64,000 bases of DNA, from NCBI RefSeq assembly GCF_008085905.1, contig NZ_VSFF01000002.1, positions 1 to 64,000 of the forward strand, written 5' to 3'. How positions within the stretch are numbered: position 1 is the stretch's first letter; the number at the start of each line of letters is the position of its first letter. Both the position numbers and the translations under genes were made by a program. The notes beneath the pieces are model-generated. The model was not told the origin of the DNA, ran no database searches, and saw only the letters and a list, made by a program, of their open reading frames with translations. This DNA is from Actinomadura syzygii. Its GTDB lineage: Bacteria; Actinomycetota; Actinomycetes; Streptosporangiales; Streptosporangiaceae. Shown here piece by piece: positions 18,659 through 32,401 of this stretch.

Positions 18659-19630
18659 ATGCCTGACGTGCGTGGCCGTGTCCGGGGGCCCGCGATCACC
18701 GCGGGCGTGCTCCTGCTGACGACCCTCGTCCTCGCGCTGCCCGCGTCCGCCGCGGCGGGGCCCGCGCCGAGTGAGATCATCCCCACCTACGACGTCGTCC
18801 TCACGCTGGGCGGGGACGGGGTGCTGTACGTCCGGGAGACGATCACCTATGACTTCGACCGGAGCGGGGAGCACGGGATCGTCCGGCGGGTCCGGTTCCG
18901 GCACGGCGACCGCGTGTACGACGTGCGGGACGTGCGGGCCGGGTCGTCCACGGGCGCGCCGTCCAGGGTCCGCACGACGCGGTTCCTGAACGACGTGCAG
19001 ATCAGCGTCGGCGACCGGCGCCGGGAGGTGCGCGGCCGCCAGGCGTACGTGATCGAGTACGCCGTGGCCTGGGCCTTCACCCCGCGCGCCGACCACGACG
19101 AACTGGTCTGGGACGCGATCGGCACCGGCTGGAGCGTCCCGATCGCGAACGCCGCCGTCCGGGTGGAGGCGCCGGTGCCGCTGCGCCGGGCGACCTGCCG
19201 GGCGGGCGTCCCCGGCGCGACGACCCGCTGCCTGCGCGACCGCGACGGCCCCTACGCGGTGGACTTCCTGCAAGGCGCGCTCGCCCCGCACGAGGGGATG
19301 ACGATCAAGGTCCGGCTGCCCAAGCACGCGGTCGCCGTCCAGCCGCCGCGGTACGTCCCGCCGCACTGGACGGGCGGCTGGCCGGGCACCGCGCTGCTCG
19401 CGCTGTCGGTCGCGGTCGTGCCGCTGCTGGCGCGCCGTCCGGCGCCCCGCCGGGCGGCCGGGGCCGGCCTCGCCGCCGCCGGGTTACTGCTGGTCGCCGC
19501 GGACGCGGGCGACGACATCGCGGCGCACGGGGCGTGGGCGTTCTCACTCGGCGACCGGTGCCTCGCCGGGCTCGCGCTCATGATCGTGGGCGCCGGGATC
19601 CTGTGCGCGGACCGGCCCAGGATGGTGTGA
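18659..19630 (+). CDS. DUF2207-like secreted/membrane protein
   Basis: 323 residues with an N-terminal signal sequence (AITAGVLLLTTLVLALPASA). A beta-rich extracytoplasmic domain follows, with the DUF2207 flavour: YDVVLTLGGDGVLYVRETI, YDFDRSGEHGIVRRV and YVIEYAVAWAF. Two or three membrane helices lie after residue 235. DUF2207 proteins are normally about 550-650 residues with a large cytoplasmic tail; here the tail is missing, so this is a short form. Start ATG at 18659. The neighbours give no functional clue. Confidence 0.75.
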   Translation: MPDVRGRVRGPAITAGVLLLTTLVLALPASAAAGPAPSEIIPTYDVVLTLGGDGVLYVRETITYDFDRSGEHGIVRRVRFRHGDRVYDVRDVRAGSSTGAPSRVRTTRFLNDVQISVGDRRREVRGRQAYVIEYAVAWAFTPRADHDELVWDAIGTGWSVPIANAAVRVEAPVPLRRATCRAGVPGATTRCLRDRDGPYAVDFLQGALAPHEGMTIKVRLPKHAVAVQPPRYVPPHWTGGWPGTALLALSVAVVPLLARRPAPRRAAGAGLAAAGLLLVAADAGDDIAAHGAWAFSLGDRCLAGLALMIVGAGILCADRPRMV

Positions 19631-19809
19631 GTCGGGGCGAACGCCCGCGGATGAGGACTACAGTTGGTCGGTCGCGACGCGAACGGATCGTTCCGGCGGG
19701 CCGTCTTCATAGGTGACGGGGCCGCGCAGGTGACGGTCCGCGCGTACGGGGCATCGGAACCGGACAGCGAAGACACGACGGCGATCGGCGGAGGGGAGGC
19801 GCAGGGAGA

Positions 19810-20958
19810 GTGCGGGAATACCTGCTCGCCATCCTCGTCGCCGCGCTCGTCTCCTACCTGCTGACCCCCTCGGTGCGCAGGTTCGCGGTGTGGTTCGGGG
19901 CGCAGGCCGTGCCGCGCGAGCGCGACGTCCACGTCATCCCGACGCCCCGGCTCGGCGGCCTCGCGATGTTCGGCGGGATGGTGGCCGCGCTCGTGGTGGC
20001 GACCGGGCTGCCGGAGATGCGCAAGGTCCTCGCGGACGGCGACATCAACGTGACCAGGGCGTTCCTGCTGTCCGGCGGGCTGATCGTGCTGATCGGCATC
20101 GCCGACGACCGCTGGGAGGTGGACGCCCTCACGAAGTTCGCCGGGCAGGTCGCCGCCGCCGGGATCTTCATCATGCAGGGCATCCAGGTCTACGCGCTGC
20201 CGCTGCCCACCGGGGAGTCGCTCACGCTGCCGCCCGCCTACGGGGTGCCGCTGACCGTACTCGTCGTGGTCGCGACGATCAACGCCGTCAACTTCATCGA
20301 CGGGCTGGACGGCCTCGCCGCGGGCGTCGTCGGGATCGCGGCGCTCGGCCTGTTCTCCTACGCCTACCTGCTGTCGCGCGTGAACGGGCTGACCACGCTG
20401 TCGGCCGCCACGCTCATCGCCGCCGTGCTGTTCGGGATGTGCGCGGGCTTCCTGCCGCACAACTTCAGCCCGGCCAAGATCTTCATGGGCGACACCGGCT
20501 CGATGCTGATCGGGCTGCTGCTCAGCGCGTCCACGATCATGCTGACCGGGCAGTTCGACCCGACGGTCCTCACCAACGGGCTGTTCCCGTTCTTCGTCCC
20601 GATGCTGCTGGTCCCGGCGGTGGCCGCGATCCCGTTCATCGACATGCTGCTCGCCGTGTGGCGCCGCACGAACCAGGGCCGCTCGCCGTTCGCGCCGGAC
20701 AAGCAGCACCTGCACCACCGCCTGCTGGAACTCGGCCACTCCACCCGCCGCGCCGTGCTGATCATGTACGTCTGGGTGGGCCTACTCGCGTCCGGCCTGA
20801 TCGGGTTCGCGCTGATCGACGCCGCCTGGAAGGTCCTCGGCATCACGGTGGGCGTCGCGGTCGTCGGGCTGCTGCTGATGTTCGGCAAGCCGCGCCGCAG
20901 GTCCGTCCCGCCGCCGGACGGGGAGCAGCCCGCCCAGCGTCCCGCGATGCGCGTCTGA
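19810..20958 (+). CDS. wecA: WecA/MraY-like polyprenyl-phosphate HexNAc-1-P transferase
   Basis: Integral membrane enzyme that should load a GlcNAc-type sugar phosphate onto undecaprenyl or decaprenyl phosphate, starting a cell-wall polymer. The 382 residues have about 11 hydrophobic helices. Family motifs: TPRLGG, the acidic pair in GIADDRWEVD, NFIDGLDGLA, and the FMGDTGS loop. The histidine-rich PDKQHLHHRLLELGHS loop is typical of the WecA/TagO branch rather than MraY. Start GTG at 19810 after GGGAGA. Its place just before the atp genes is conserved in mycobacteria (rfe/wecA). Confidence 0.88.
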   Translation: MREYLLAILVAALVSYLLTPSVRRFAVWFGAQAVPRERDVHVIPTPRLGGLAMFGGMVAALVVATGLPEMRKVLADGDINVTRAFLLSGGLIVLIGIADDRWEVDALTKFAGQVAAAGIFIMQGIQVYALPLPTGESLTLPPAYGVPLTVLVVVATINAVNFIDGLDGLAAGVVGIAALGLFSYAYLLSRVNGLTTLSAATLIAAVLFGMCAGFLPHNFSPAKIFMGDTGSMLIGLLLSASTIMLTGQFDPTVLTNGLFPFFVPMLLVPAVAAIPFIDMLLAVWRRTNQGRSPFAPDKQHLHHRLLELGHSTRRAVLIMYVWVGLLASGLIGFALIDAAWKVLGITVGVAVVGLLLMFGKPRRRSVPPPDGEQPAQRPAMRV

Positions 20959-21161
20959 TCCGGCGCGTCTGATCGGGCGCCCCACGACGCGGGTCCGACC
21001 GGCGTCCTGTTTCGTCCCGAAAATCGTAGGTTTGACCGTGCCTTGTAGCGGTAGGGGTTCGGGTCGTCCTCCTCGGTAACGATGGGCTGGACCCCCGGCC
21101 TGGGCTAGGGTCCGGGGGGACGGGTGTGACCCGGAGTAGCGCGTGGGAGCCCGCGCGGCGC

Positions 21162-21208
21162 ATTACCTCTAGGGTAATTGTGGACATTCCGGACGCTTGT
21201 GATACCTT
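21162..21208 (+). promoter_or_regulatory. putative promoter and operator of the AtpI-like/atp cluster
   Basis: The 295-base gap after the WecA gene holds an inverted repeat ATTACC-TCTAG-GGTAAT at 21162-21178. It touches a TTGTGG -35 candidate (21178-21183), with TACCTT at 21203-21208 as a possible -10 (GATACC at 21201 would give 17-base spacing). The AT-rich character is unusual here. A repressor or activator at the dyad would sit on the -35 box. Confidence 0.4.
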
Positions 21209-21253
21209 TCACGAACAAGAGACGACCACTGAACGTGACCAGCCGGAGCCCTC

Positions 21254-21754
21254 ATGCATACCTCCGACGCCCGGATGCTCCGCGGCGCCGCGATCCCGAC
21301 CTCGGTCGTCGGGGTGGGCGCCGTACTGATCGGCCTGCTGGCCGCCGGCGCCAAGGGCGCCCTCGCGGCCGCACTGGCCACCGTCGTGGTGATCGCCTTC
21401 TTCTCGGTCAGCGCGCTGGCGGTCTCCTGGGCCGGCAAGATCTCCGCGCAGACCATGATGATGGCCGCGCTCGCGAGCTACGTCGTGAAGATCCTCGTCA
21501 TGATGGTGCTGGTCACCCTGGTGGCCGAGGTGACCATCTGGAACACCAAGGTCTTCGGCTGGACGGTCATCGCGCTCGCGATGCTGTGGATCGCCGCCGA
21601 GTTCCGGGTCGCGCTGCAGCGCAGGCCCTACATCGACGAACCCCGAGCAGACGCCCCCCAAGCGACCGAGTCCGACGACCGCGAGCACCGGGCCGGTGAG
21701 TCGCGGGACGACGGCGCCGCCGAGCCGCGGAACGTCCTGGACCGGAGTCCGTGA
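21254..21754 (+). CDS. AtpI-like integral membrane protein (ATP synthase I-type)
   Basis: 166 residues with four predicted membrane helices between residues 10 and 115 and a hydrophilic acidic tail of about 45 residues. It corresponds by position and topology to Rv1303-type proteins, between wecA and atpB. Such proteins are thought to help ATP synthase assembly or c-ring formation; that role is not shown here. Start ATG at 21254. Confidence 0.75.
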   Translation: MHTSDARMLRGAAIPTSVVGVGAVLIGLLAAGAKGALAAALATVVVIAFFSVSALAVSWAGKISAQTMMMAALASYVVKILVMMVLVTLVAEVTIWNTKVFGWTVIALAMLWIAAEFRVALQRRPYIDEPRADAPQATESDDREHRAGESRDDGAAEPRNVLDRSP

Positions 21755-21810
21755 TGACTCCGCCACGGACGGTGCGGCGCCCCTTCGGGGACTACTCCAA
21801 TATGACCACC

Positions 21811-21830
21811 GCAGGCATGGCCTGCTATCG
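21811..21830 (+). promoter_or_regulatory. inverted repeat overlapping a -10-like element
   Basis: GCAGGC-ATG-GCCTGC (21811-21825) runs directly into TATCGT (21825-21830), 12 bases before the next ATG. It could be an internal promoter with an operator for the AtpZ/AtpI gene and the downstream atp genes. Confidence 0.3.
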
Positions 21831-21841
21831 TCCGGAGCGCG

Positions 21842-22066
21842 ATGAGCGAGCAGAAACGTCGGCCGGAGGACGGCCAACGGGAATTCGCCGACGCCGCATG
21901 GTCCGTGCCCAGCTACCTGCTCTCCGGGATCATCATCTGGGGCGGTCTGGGATGGCTGCTGGCCGAATTGACGGACCAGACCTGGCTGATCTTGGTCGGC
22001 GTGGTCATCGGCGCCGGGCTCGCCATCTACCTGGTCTACCTGAAGTACGGTCGCCACTCCCTCTGA
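21842..22066 (+). CDS. AtpZ/AtpI family protein
   Basis: A 74-residue protein with two membrane helices (SGIIIWGGLGWLLAEL and LILVGVVIGAGLAIYLVYL) and a charged N-terminus. This matches the short AtpZ/AtpI family encoded just upstream of atpB, implicated elsewhere in F-type synthase assembly and possibly magnesium transport. The ATG follows CGGAG. Confidence 0.8.
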   Translation: MSEQKRRPEDGQREFADAAWSVPSYLLSGIIIWGGLGWLLAELTDQTWLILVGVVIGAGLAIYLVYLKYGRHSL

Positions 22067-22127
22067 GCGGCGCCGCCGCCGAGGAAGCCTTTGTGTCACA
22101 TCACAACATTGATGAAGGGAACGCCGC

Positions 22128-22922
22128 GTGAACGCGCTGACGGTCCTCGCCTCCGGAGGGGATAAGTTCGAGGCCCCCGGGACGGAGCTGTTCGACTTCC
22201 CGCCCCTCTTCCCCGGCGGCCCCGCCTGGCTAACCAAGCCCGTCTTCTTCGCGGTGTTCGGCGCGCTCGTCGTGTGCGTCGTGTTCTGGATGGCCTTCGC
22301 CAAGCCGAAGCTCGTGCCGCGGGGCATGCAGAACGTCGGCGAGGTCGGCTACATGTTCGTCCGCGACCAGATCGCGCGCCCGTTCCTGGGCAAGAACACC
22401 GAGCAGTGGATGCCGCTGCTGCTGACGCTGTTCTTCATGGTCTGGATCTGGAACATCTTCTCGGTCGTCCCGATCATCCAGTTCCCGATCGCGTCGCACA
22501 TCGCGTTCCCGGCCGTCCTGGCGATCTTCGTGTACTGCGTCAAGGTGTACCTGGGCTTCAAGCACCAGGGCCCGGTGAAGTACTTCACGAACATGATCCC
22601 CAAGGGCCTGCCGCTCCCCGTCTACTTCCTGCTGGTGCCGATCGAGTACCTCTCGACCTTCATCATCGCCCCCTTCACCCACGCCGTCCGGCTCTTCGCC
22701 AACATGTTCGCCGGGCACATGATCCTGGCGTTCTTCAGCCTCGTCGGCTTCTGGTTCCTGTTCGAGAAGCCCACGGCCGCCGGGTTCGGGATCGGCCTCG
22801 TCGGCGTGGTCGTCACCATCCTGCTGACCGCCTTCGAGCTGCTGATCCAGTTCCTGCAGGCGTTCCTGTTCGCGATGCTCGCCGCCATGTACATCCAGAG
22901 CGGGCTGCACGCGGACCACTGA
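22128..22922 (+). CDS. atpB: F0F1 ATP synthase subunit a
   Basis: Membrane stator subunit forming the proton half-channels against the c-ring. 264 residues with five to six helices. The essential arginine is in HAVRLFANMFAGHM, and the later helix ELLIQFLQAFLFAML carries channel residues. The GTG at 22128 follows GAAGGGAA. First of the eight atp structural genes. Confidence 0.97.
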   Translation: MNALTVLASGGDKFEAPGTELFDFPPLFPGGPAWLTKPVFFAVFGALVVCVVFWMAFAKPKLVPRGMQNVGEVGYMFVRDQIARPFLGKNTEQWMPLLLTLFFMVWIWNIFSVVPIIQFPIASHIAFPAVLAIFVYCVKVYLGFKHQGPVKYFTNMIPKGLPLPVYFLLVPIEYLSTFIIAPFTHAVRLFANMFAGHMILAFFSLVGFWFLFEKPTAAGFGIGLVGVVVTILLTAFELLIQFLQAFLFAMLAAMYIQSGLHADH

Positions 22923-24671
<1,749 letters not shown>

Positions 24672-24709
24672 GACCGGTAGAGCTGACTCTAGGGAGCAAG
24701 AGAGGAATC

Positions 24710-26344
24710 ATGGCGGAGCTGACGATCCGTCCGGACGAGATCCGGAACGCGCTGGAGCGCTTCGTCCAGTCGTACGAGCCCGAGGCCGCCGCGCGCGAAG
24801 AGGTCGGCACCGTCGTCGATTCCGGCGACGGTATCGCCCACGTCGAGGGCCTGCCCTCCGCGATGGCGAACGAACTCCTTGAGTTCGAGGACGGTACCCG
24901 TGGCCTGGCTCTGAACCTGGACGTGCGTGAGATCGGCGCCGTTGTCCTCGGCGACTTCAGCAAGATCGAGGAGGGCCAGAAGGTCCGCCGGACCGGCGAG
25001 GTGCTGTCCGTCCCCGTGGGGGACGGCTTCCTCGGCCGCGTCGTCGACGCGCTGGGCAACCCGCTGGACGGCAAGGGCCCGATCGAGACGACCGAGCGCC
25101 GCGCGCTCGAACTGCAGGCCCCCACGGTCGTGCAGCGGCAGTCGGTCAGCGAGCCGCTGCAGACCGGCATCAAGGCCATCGACGCGATGACGCCGATCGG
25201 CCGCGGCCAGCGCCAGTTGGTCATCGGTGACCGGCAGACGGGCAAGACGACCGTCTGCGTGGACACCATCATCAACCAGAAGGAGAACTGGGAGTCCGGC
25301 GACGCGACGAAGCAGGTCCGCTGCATCTACGTCGCGATCGGCCAGAAGGGCTCCACGATCGCCAACGTCCGCCGCTCCCTGGAAGAGGCGGGCGCGCTGG
25401 AGTACACCACGATCGTGGCGGCGCCCGCGTCCGAGCCGGCGGGCTTCAAGTACATCGCCCCCTACACCGGGTCGGCGATCGGCCAGCACTGGATGTACCA
25501 GGGCAAGCACGTCCTGATCATCTTCGACGACCTGTCGAAGCAGGCCGAGGCCTACCGCGCGGTGTCGCTGCTGCTGCGCCGCCCGCCGGGCCGCGAGGCG
25601 TACCCGGGCGACGTGTTCTACCTGCACTCCCGGCTGCTTGAGCGCTGCGCGAAGCTGTCCGACGAGCTGGGCGCGGGCTCGATGACCGGCCTGCCGATCA
25701 TCGAGACCAAGGGCAACGACGTGTCGGCGTACATCCCGACGAACGTCATCTCCATCACCGACGGGCAGTGCTTCCTGGAGACGGACCTGTTCAACCAGGG
25801 CGTCCGGCCGGCGATCAACGTCGGCATCTCGGTCTCCCGGGTCGGCGGCGACGCGCAGATCAAGGCGATGAAGCAGGTCGCCGGCACGCTGCGGCTCGCG
25901 CTGTCGCAGTTCCGCGACCTGGAGGCGTTCGCCGCGTTCGCGTCCGACCTGGACGCCGCGTCCCGCGCGCAGCTCGACCGCGGCGCCCGCCTCGTGGAGC
26001 TGCTGAAGCAGCCGCAGGGCAGCCCGTTCCCGGTCGAGCAGGAGGTCGTGTCCGTGTGGTCGGGCACGTCCGGCGAGCTGGACGACGTCCCGGTCGCCGA
26101 CATCCGCCGCTTCGAGCGCGAGTTCCTCGACTACGTCGAGCGGGAGGAGAGCGGCCTGCTGACCTCCATCCGCGAGACCGGCAAGCTCTCCGACGACGCC
26201 CTCCAGGCCCTGAAGAACGCCATCACGGAGTTCAAGAAGGGCTTCCAGACCAGCGAGGGCGAGCTGCTGGCCGAGGAGTCGGTCGAGCCGCTCGCGGACG
26301 AGGACGTCGAGCAGGAGACCATCACCAGGGTCAAGAAGGACTGA
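24710..26344 (+). CDS. atpA: F0F1 ATP synthase subunit alpha
   Basis: 544 residues. The non-catalytic nucleotide site has Walker A GDRQTGKT at 173-180. The alpha signature [15 protein letters not shown] and [14 protein letters not shown] are present. I chose the ATG at 24710 after AGAGAGGAA. The C-terminal tail beyond residue 510 is extended and acidic, as in other actinobacteria, where it is known to suppress ATP hydrolysis. Confidence 0.98.
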   Translation: MAELTIRPDEIRNALERFVQSYEPEAAAREEVGTVVDSGDGIAHVEGLPSAMANELLEFEDGTRGLALNLDVREIGAVVLGDFSKIEEGQKVRRTGEVLSVPVGDGFLGRVVDALGNPLDGKGPIETTERRALELQAPTVVQRQSVSEPLQTGIKAIDAMTPIGRGQRQLVIGDRQTGKTTVCVDTIINQKENWESGDATKQVRCIYVAIGQKGSTIANVRRSLEEAGALEYTTIVAAPASEPAGFKYIAPYTGSAIGQHWMYQGKHVLIIFDDLSKQAEAYRAVSLLLRRPPGREAYPGDVFYLHSRLLERCAKLSDELGAGSMTGLPIIETKGNDVSAYIPTNVISITDGQCFLETDLFNQGVRPAINVGISVSRVGGDAQIKAMKQVAGTLRLALSQFRDLEAFAAFASDLDAASRAQLDRGARLVELLKQPQGSPFPVEQEVVSVWSGTSGELDDVPVADIRRFEREFLDYVEREESGLLTSIRETGKLSDDALQALKNAITEFKKGFQTSEGELLAEESVEPLADEDVEQETITRVKKD

Positions 26345-26349
26345 CGGCG

Positions 26350-28676
<2,327 letters not shown>

Positions 28677-28745
28677 TCCGCTCGGCCGGGGCCGCCAGCG
28701 CGGCGGCCCCGGCCGGGTCGTGGGAGGCCGTGGGAGGAAGCAGAC

Positions 28746-29132
28746 GTGGCAAACCTTAAGGTCGGCCTGGTGTCGCCGGAGCGCGAGATCTGGACCGGCG
28801 AGGCCAGGATGGTGGTCGCCCAGACCGTCGAGGGTTCGATGGGCATCCTGCCGGGGCACGCCCCGGTGCTGGGCATCCTCCTGGACGGCAGCGTGGTGAA
28901 GATCGAGCCCGCCGACGGCGGCGAGCCGATCTCGGCGATGGTCGGCAGCGGGTTCTTCTCCGTCGCCGCCGACGAGGTGTCGGTGCTGGCCGAGCAGGCC
29001 GAGCTGGGCGACGAGGTCGACGTCCCGGAGGCGCGGCAGGCGCTGGAGAACGCGCTCGCCGCCGAGGACGAGGACGCGACGCGCGAGCGTCGGGCCCGGG
29101 CGCGGCTGCGCGCCGCGGGCATCGAGGCCTGA
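28746..29132 (+). CDS. atpC: F0F1 ATP synthase subunit epsilon
   Basis: 128 residues: an N-terminal beta barrel (VSPEREIWTGEARMVV, GILPGHAPVLGIL) and a C-terminal helical hairpin (EARQALENALAAEDEDATRE) that can inhibit ATP hydrolysis. The GTG start follows GGGAGGAAG. It ends the atp operon. Confidence 0.96.
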   Translation: MANLKVGLVSPEREIWTGEARMVVAQTVEGSMGILPGHAPVLGILLDGSVVKIEPADGGEPISAMVGSGFFSVAADEVSVLAEQAELGDEVDVPEARQALENALAAEDEDATRERRARARLRAAGIEA

Positions 29133-29180
29133 TCGAGGCATAGGCGCCCGGCGCGGCGGCACTGACGGACGGCGGGGGAT

Positions 29181-29645
29181 TTGGGCGAACACCTGGCACT
29201 CGACGCGGGCGGGGTGCTCGCCGCGGTCGTCCTGCTGGTCGCGCTGCTGTTCGTGTCGATGGCGGTGCGCCGCCGGCTGTTCACCCGCGGCGGCGGCGCC
29301 GTGGAGTGCTCCCTCCGGGAGCTGTCCCTGGAGGGCGGAGCCCCCGGAGTGTGGCGGCTCGGCATCGGTCGCTACAAGGGCGACGTGCTGCATTGGCACC
29401 GCGTGTTCGGATTCCGGTCCAGGCCCCGGCAGGTGATCCACCGCCGGGGCCTCGTCGTGTCCAACCGGCGGAGCCCGGACCCGGACGAGGCGGCGGGCCT
29501 GCCGCCGGACGTCAGCGTGATCGAGGTCAGGAACGGCGACCTCGTGGTGGAGCTGGCGATGGGCGCGGCGGCGCTGACCGGGTTCCTCGCGTGGCTGGAG
29601 GCGGCGCCGCCCGGCCTGCCGGTGGAGCTGCACCCGCCGGAGTGA
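29181..29645 (+). CDS. DUF2550 family membrane-anchored protein
   Basis: 154 residues with one N-terminal membrane helix (GVLAAVVLLVALLFVSMAV) followed by a basic segment RRRLFTRGGGAVECSLRE and a compact beta-rich domain. It sits directly after atpC, where mycobacteria carry Rv1312, the same DUF2550 family. The function is unknown. Start TTG at 29181 after GGCGGGGGA. Confidence 0.85.
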   Translation: MGEHLALDAGGVLAAVVLLVALLFVSMAVRRRLFTRGGGAVECSLRELSLEGGAPGVWRLGIGRYKGDVLHWHRVFGFRSRPRQVIHRRGLVVSNRRSPDPDEAAGLPPDVSVIEVRNGDLVVELAMGAAALTGFLAWLEAAPPGLPVELHPPE

Positions 29646-29796
29646 CGCGGGTCCCCGCCCGGCCCCGCGCAACGGCCAGGAAGCGGTAAGGCGGCGGTAT
29701 CGATACGGCGTGGACGCGGCGCCGCCGCTTGAGGAGACGGCCCCTGACCAGCAGGCTCGCTGCTGCCCAGCTCCGTCTCCGATCGCAGGAGTCCAC

Positions 29797-31323
29797 GTGC
29801 GCAAGCTGCTCACCGGCGCCTTCGTGGCGTTGCCCGCCGCCGTTCTGCCCGCCGCCCTCGCCCCGGCGGCGTCGCCCGCGTCCGGGGCCGCGCCGGGACG
29901 TCCCGACCTCGCGGCGCTGGTCACGGTGCGGGACGCCGAGGCGCACCTGCGGGCGTTCCAGGAGATCGCCGACTACAACGGCGGGAACCGCGCGGCCGGG
30001 ACGCCCGGCTACGACGTGTCGGTGAACTACGTGGCCGGACGGCTCCGCAAGGCGGGCCTGACGCCGACGATCCAGAAGTTCTCCTACCCGTACTGGGCGG
30101 AGCGGTCGGACGCGGTGCTGGCGCGGACGGCGCCGTCCAGGGCGTCCTACCGGCTGGGCGACGACTTCGTGACGCTCGCGTACTCGGGGGCCGGGGACGT
30201 GACCGCCCCCGTGACGGCGGTGGACCTCCCGGCGCGCGGGGAGGGGACGAGCGGCTGCGAGAAGGACGACTTCCGGAGCTTCCGCAAGGGTTCGATCGCG
30301 CTGGTCCAGCGGGGGACGTGCACGTTCGAGACGAAGGCGGACCGGGCGCGGGCGGCGGGCGCGTCCGCCGTCGTGGTGTTCAACGGGCCGGGCGAGCGGG
30401 GGCCGGTGCGGGGGACGGTGAACCGCCCGGCCGCGCTGCCGGTGGTAGGCCCGAGCCACGCGGTCGGCGTCGCGCTGGCGCGGGCGGCGGCGCGCGGCGG
30501 CGGGCTGCGGCTGCGCGTGCGGACCGACACCGTCCAGGGCAGGCGGACGACCTCCAACGTGATCGCCGACACCGAGCAGGGGCGCGCGGACAACGTGGTG
30601 CTGCTCGGCGCGCACCTCGACAGCGTCCCGGACGGGCCGGGGATCAACGACAACGGCACCGGCGCGGCGGCGCTCCTCGCCATCGCCGCGAAGATCGAGA
30701 AGCTGGGCGACGCCGGGCTGCGGAACCGGGTCAGGTTCGCGTTCTGGGGCGCCGAGGAGGAGGGCCTGCGCGGCTCGGCCCACTACGTGACCTCGCTGCC
30801 GCAGTCCCGCCGCCGCCAGATCGCGCTGAACCTGAACTTCGACATGCTCGGCTCGTCCAACGGGGTGCGCGGCGTGTACGACGGGGACGGCTCGTCGCGC
30901 GCCGGCGTCCGCGGGCCCGCCGGGTCGGGCGCGATCGAGCGGATGTTCCGGCGGTACTTCGCCGGTCGCCGCCTGCCGACCGCCGAGAGCGAGTTCAACG
31001 GGCGCTCGGATTACGGCCCGTTCATCGAGCACGGCATCCCGTCCGGCGGCATCGAGACCGGCGCGGACGGGGTGAAGACGGCGGCCGAGGCGAAGGCGTT
31101 CGGCGGCCGGGCGGGCAAGGTGTACGACCCGTGCTACCACTCCCGCTGCGACCGGTTGAGGAACGTCGACCTCAAGCTGCTCGACACGAGCCTGGACGGC
31201 GTCGCGTACGTCACCCAGCACCTGGCCCGCACGACCGTCGCCGTCAACGGCGGCGCGAGGCTGGGCGCCGTCCGGACCCCGTCGTCCGGGCTCGACCGGC
31301 GCGGCCCGTACCTGGTCCGCTAG
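29797..31323 (+). CDS. secreted M28 zinc aminopeptidase with PA domain
   Basis: A 508-residue exopeptidase of the Streptomyces griseus aminopeptidase type. A Sec signal peptide (VRKLLTGAFVALPAAVLPAA) comes first, a protease-associated domain lies between about 130 and 245 (IALVRRGT-like stretch ALVQRGTCTFETKA), then the M28 core. Two-zinc ligands are recognisable: His273 in GAHLDS, the Asp in INDNGTGAAA, Glu-Glu in WGAEEEGLRGS, Asp in FDMLGS and a late His in CYHSRCDRL. The GTG at 29797 follows CAGGAG. The stop overlaps the convergent DUF4097 gene by four bases. Confidence 0.92.
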   Translation: MRKLLTGAFVALPAAVLPAALAPAASPASGAAPGRPDLAALVTVRDAEAHLRAFQEIADYNGGNRAAGTPGYDVSVNYVAGRLRKAGLTPTIQKFSYPYWAERSDAVLARTAPSRASYRLGDDFVTLAYSGAGDVTAPVTAVDLPARGEGTSGCEKDDFRSFRKGSIALVQRGTCTFETKADRARAAGASAVVVFNGPGERGPVRGTVNRPAALPVVGPSHAVGVALARAAARGGGLRLRVRTDTVQGRRTTSNVIADTEQGRADNVVLLGAHLDSVPDGPGINDNGTGAAALLAIAAKIEKLGDAGLRNRVRFAFWGAEEEGLRGSAHYVTSLPQSRRRQIALNLNFDMLGSSNGVRGVYDGDGSSRAGVRGPAGSGAIERMFRRYFAGRRLPTAESEFNGRSDYGPFIEHGIPSGGIETGADGVKTAAEAKAFGGRAGKVYDPCYHSRCDRLRNVDLKLLDTSLDGVAYVTQHLARTTVAVNGGARLGAVRTPSSGLDRRGPYLVR

Positions 31324-32255
31324 GCGGGCGAGACGGTCAGGGCGCCGTCGCCGCTGCGGAGCTGGATCGTGCGCGTGGACCGCGAGTCCTGGTGGACGCC
31401 CGGGTCGATCCGCTCGGCCCCGTCGCCGCTGGTCAGCGTGATCGCGTAGCCCTCGCCGCGCGGCACGCGGACGTGCACCGGCCCGTTCCCGCTGGTCGCG
31501 CGGACGCTTGTGGGCGCGGCGGCGAACCGCAGGTCGATCGGCCCGTCGCTGGTCTTGGCGGAGATCCGGTCGGTGGTCAGGCCGCGCGCGTCGATGCCGC
31601 CGTTGGAGGTGCGGATGTCGGCGACGGTCACCCGCCCGGCGACGCTGATGTGCCCGTCGCTGGTCCGCGCGGTCAGCCGGTCGGCGGTGAGGCCGGTCGC
31701 GGTGATGGGGCCGTTGTCGCTCCGCAGGTCGGCGGTCGCGGCGTGGCCGGAGACCTCGATCGGGCCGTCGTCGGAGCTGAGCGTCACCGACGTCGCGCGC
31801 AGGTCGGTGACCTTGAGGGCGCCGTTGTCGGTGTGCAGTCTCACCGTCCCGCCGAGGCCGGACGCGACGATCTTGCCGTCGTCGTTGTCGACCTCGACCG
31901 GGGTGCCGCGCGGCACCTCGATGCGGTACGAGACGCCGCAGCCGGTGCCGCTGAGCCCGACGACGACCTTCGCGCACTTGGACGTCAGCGCCAGCGTGCC
32001 GCCCTCCGCCACATGGCGGGGCTCGGGCTTGTTCTTGTCGTTCGACCAGGTCAGCCGCTCCCGCACCTTGATGCCCGGTGCGTCGGACCCGGTGATCTCC
32101 ACCCGGCTGCCGCCCGAGCGGATCTTCAGGGCGGTGGTGCCCGCGGGCGCGCTGTAGGTGCGGTCCTCCTGGTGCGCGCCGAAGCTGAGGTTGCCGCAGC
32201 CGACCAGCGTCGCCGCGGCCGCCGTCAGCACGGCGGTGAACGTCAGGGTCCTCAC
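31320..32255 (-). CDS. DUF4097 lipoprotein (repetitive beta-solenoid)
   Basis: 311 residues. A lipoprotein signal peptide with lipobox LVGCG puts the mature cysteine at residue 20. The rest is repeats of the form DLRSDNGPITATG, LTARTSDGHISVAG and DIRTSNGGIDARG, about 20 residues each. This is typical of DUF4097/DUF2807 right-handed beta-solenoids on the cell surface. Start GTG at 32255. A dyad at 32344 matches the one before the sensor kinase at 8865, suggesting it belongs to that regulon. Confidence 0.85.
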   Translation of the reverse strand: MRTLTFTAVLTAAAATLVGCGNLSFGAHQEDRTYSAPAGTTALKIRSGGSRVEITGSDAPGIKVRERLTWSNDKNKPEPRHVAEGGTLALTSKCAKVVVGLSGTGCGVSYRIEVPRGTPVEVDNDDGKIVASGLGGTVRLHTDNGALKVTDLRATSVTLSSDDGPIEVSGHAATADLRSDNGPITATGLTADRLTARTSDGHISVAGRVTVADIRTSNGGIDARGLTTDRISAKTSDGPIDLRFAAAPTSVRATSGNGPVHVRVPRGEGYAITLTSGDGAERIDPGVHQDSRSTRTIQLRSGDGALTVSPA

Positions 32256-32343
32256 GTGGTCACTCCCCGGTGTAGCAGTGCGCCCTCAGGGAACCAGCCT
32301 GCACCGCATGGGGATGCCGCCACCAGGAGGCGAACCGGTCATC

Positions 32344-32365
32344 CGGGGGTAGGGCTAACCCCACC
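32344..32365 (-). promoter_or_regulatory. dyad operator upstream of the DUF4097 gene
   Basis: Read on the minus strand it is GGTGGGGTTAGCCCTACC plus four bases, identical at 21 of 22 positions to 8761-8782. It lies about 90 bases before the start codon, nearly the same distance as at the kinase gene. Confidence 0.55.
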
Positions 32366-32401
32366 CCCGGGCGGGCGGCCCCCCCGACGGGCGGCGCGGC
32401 G

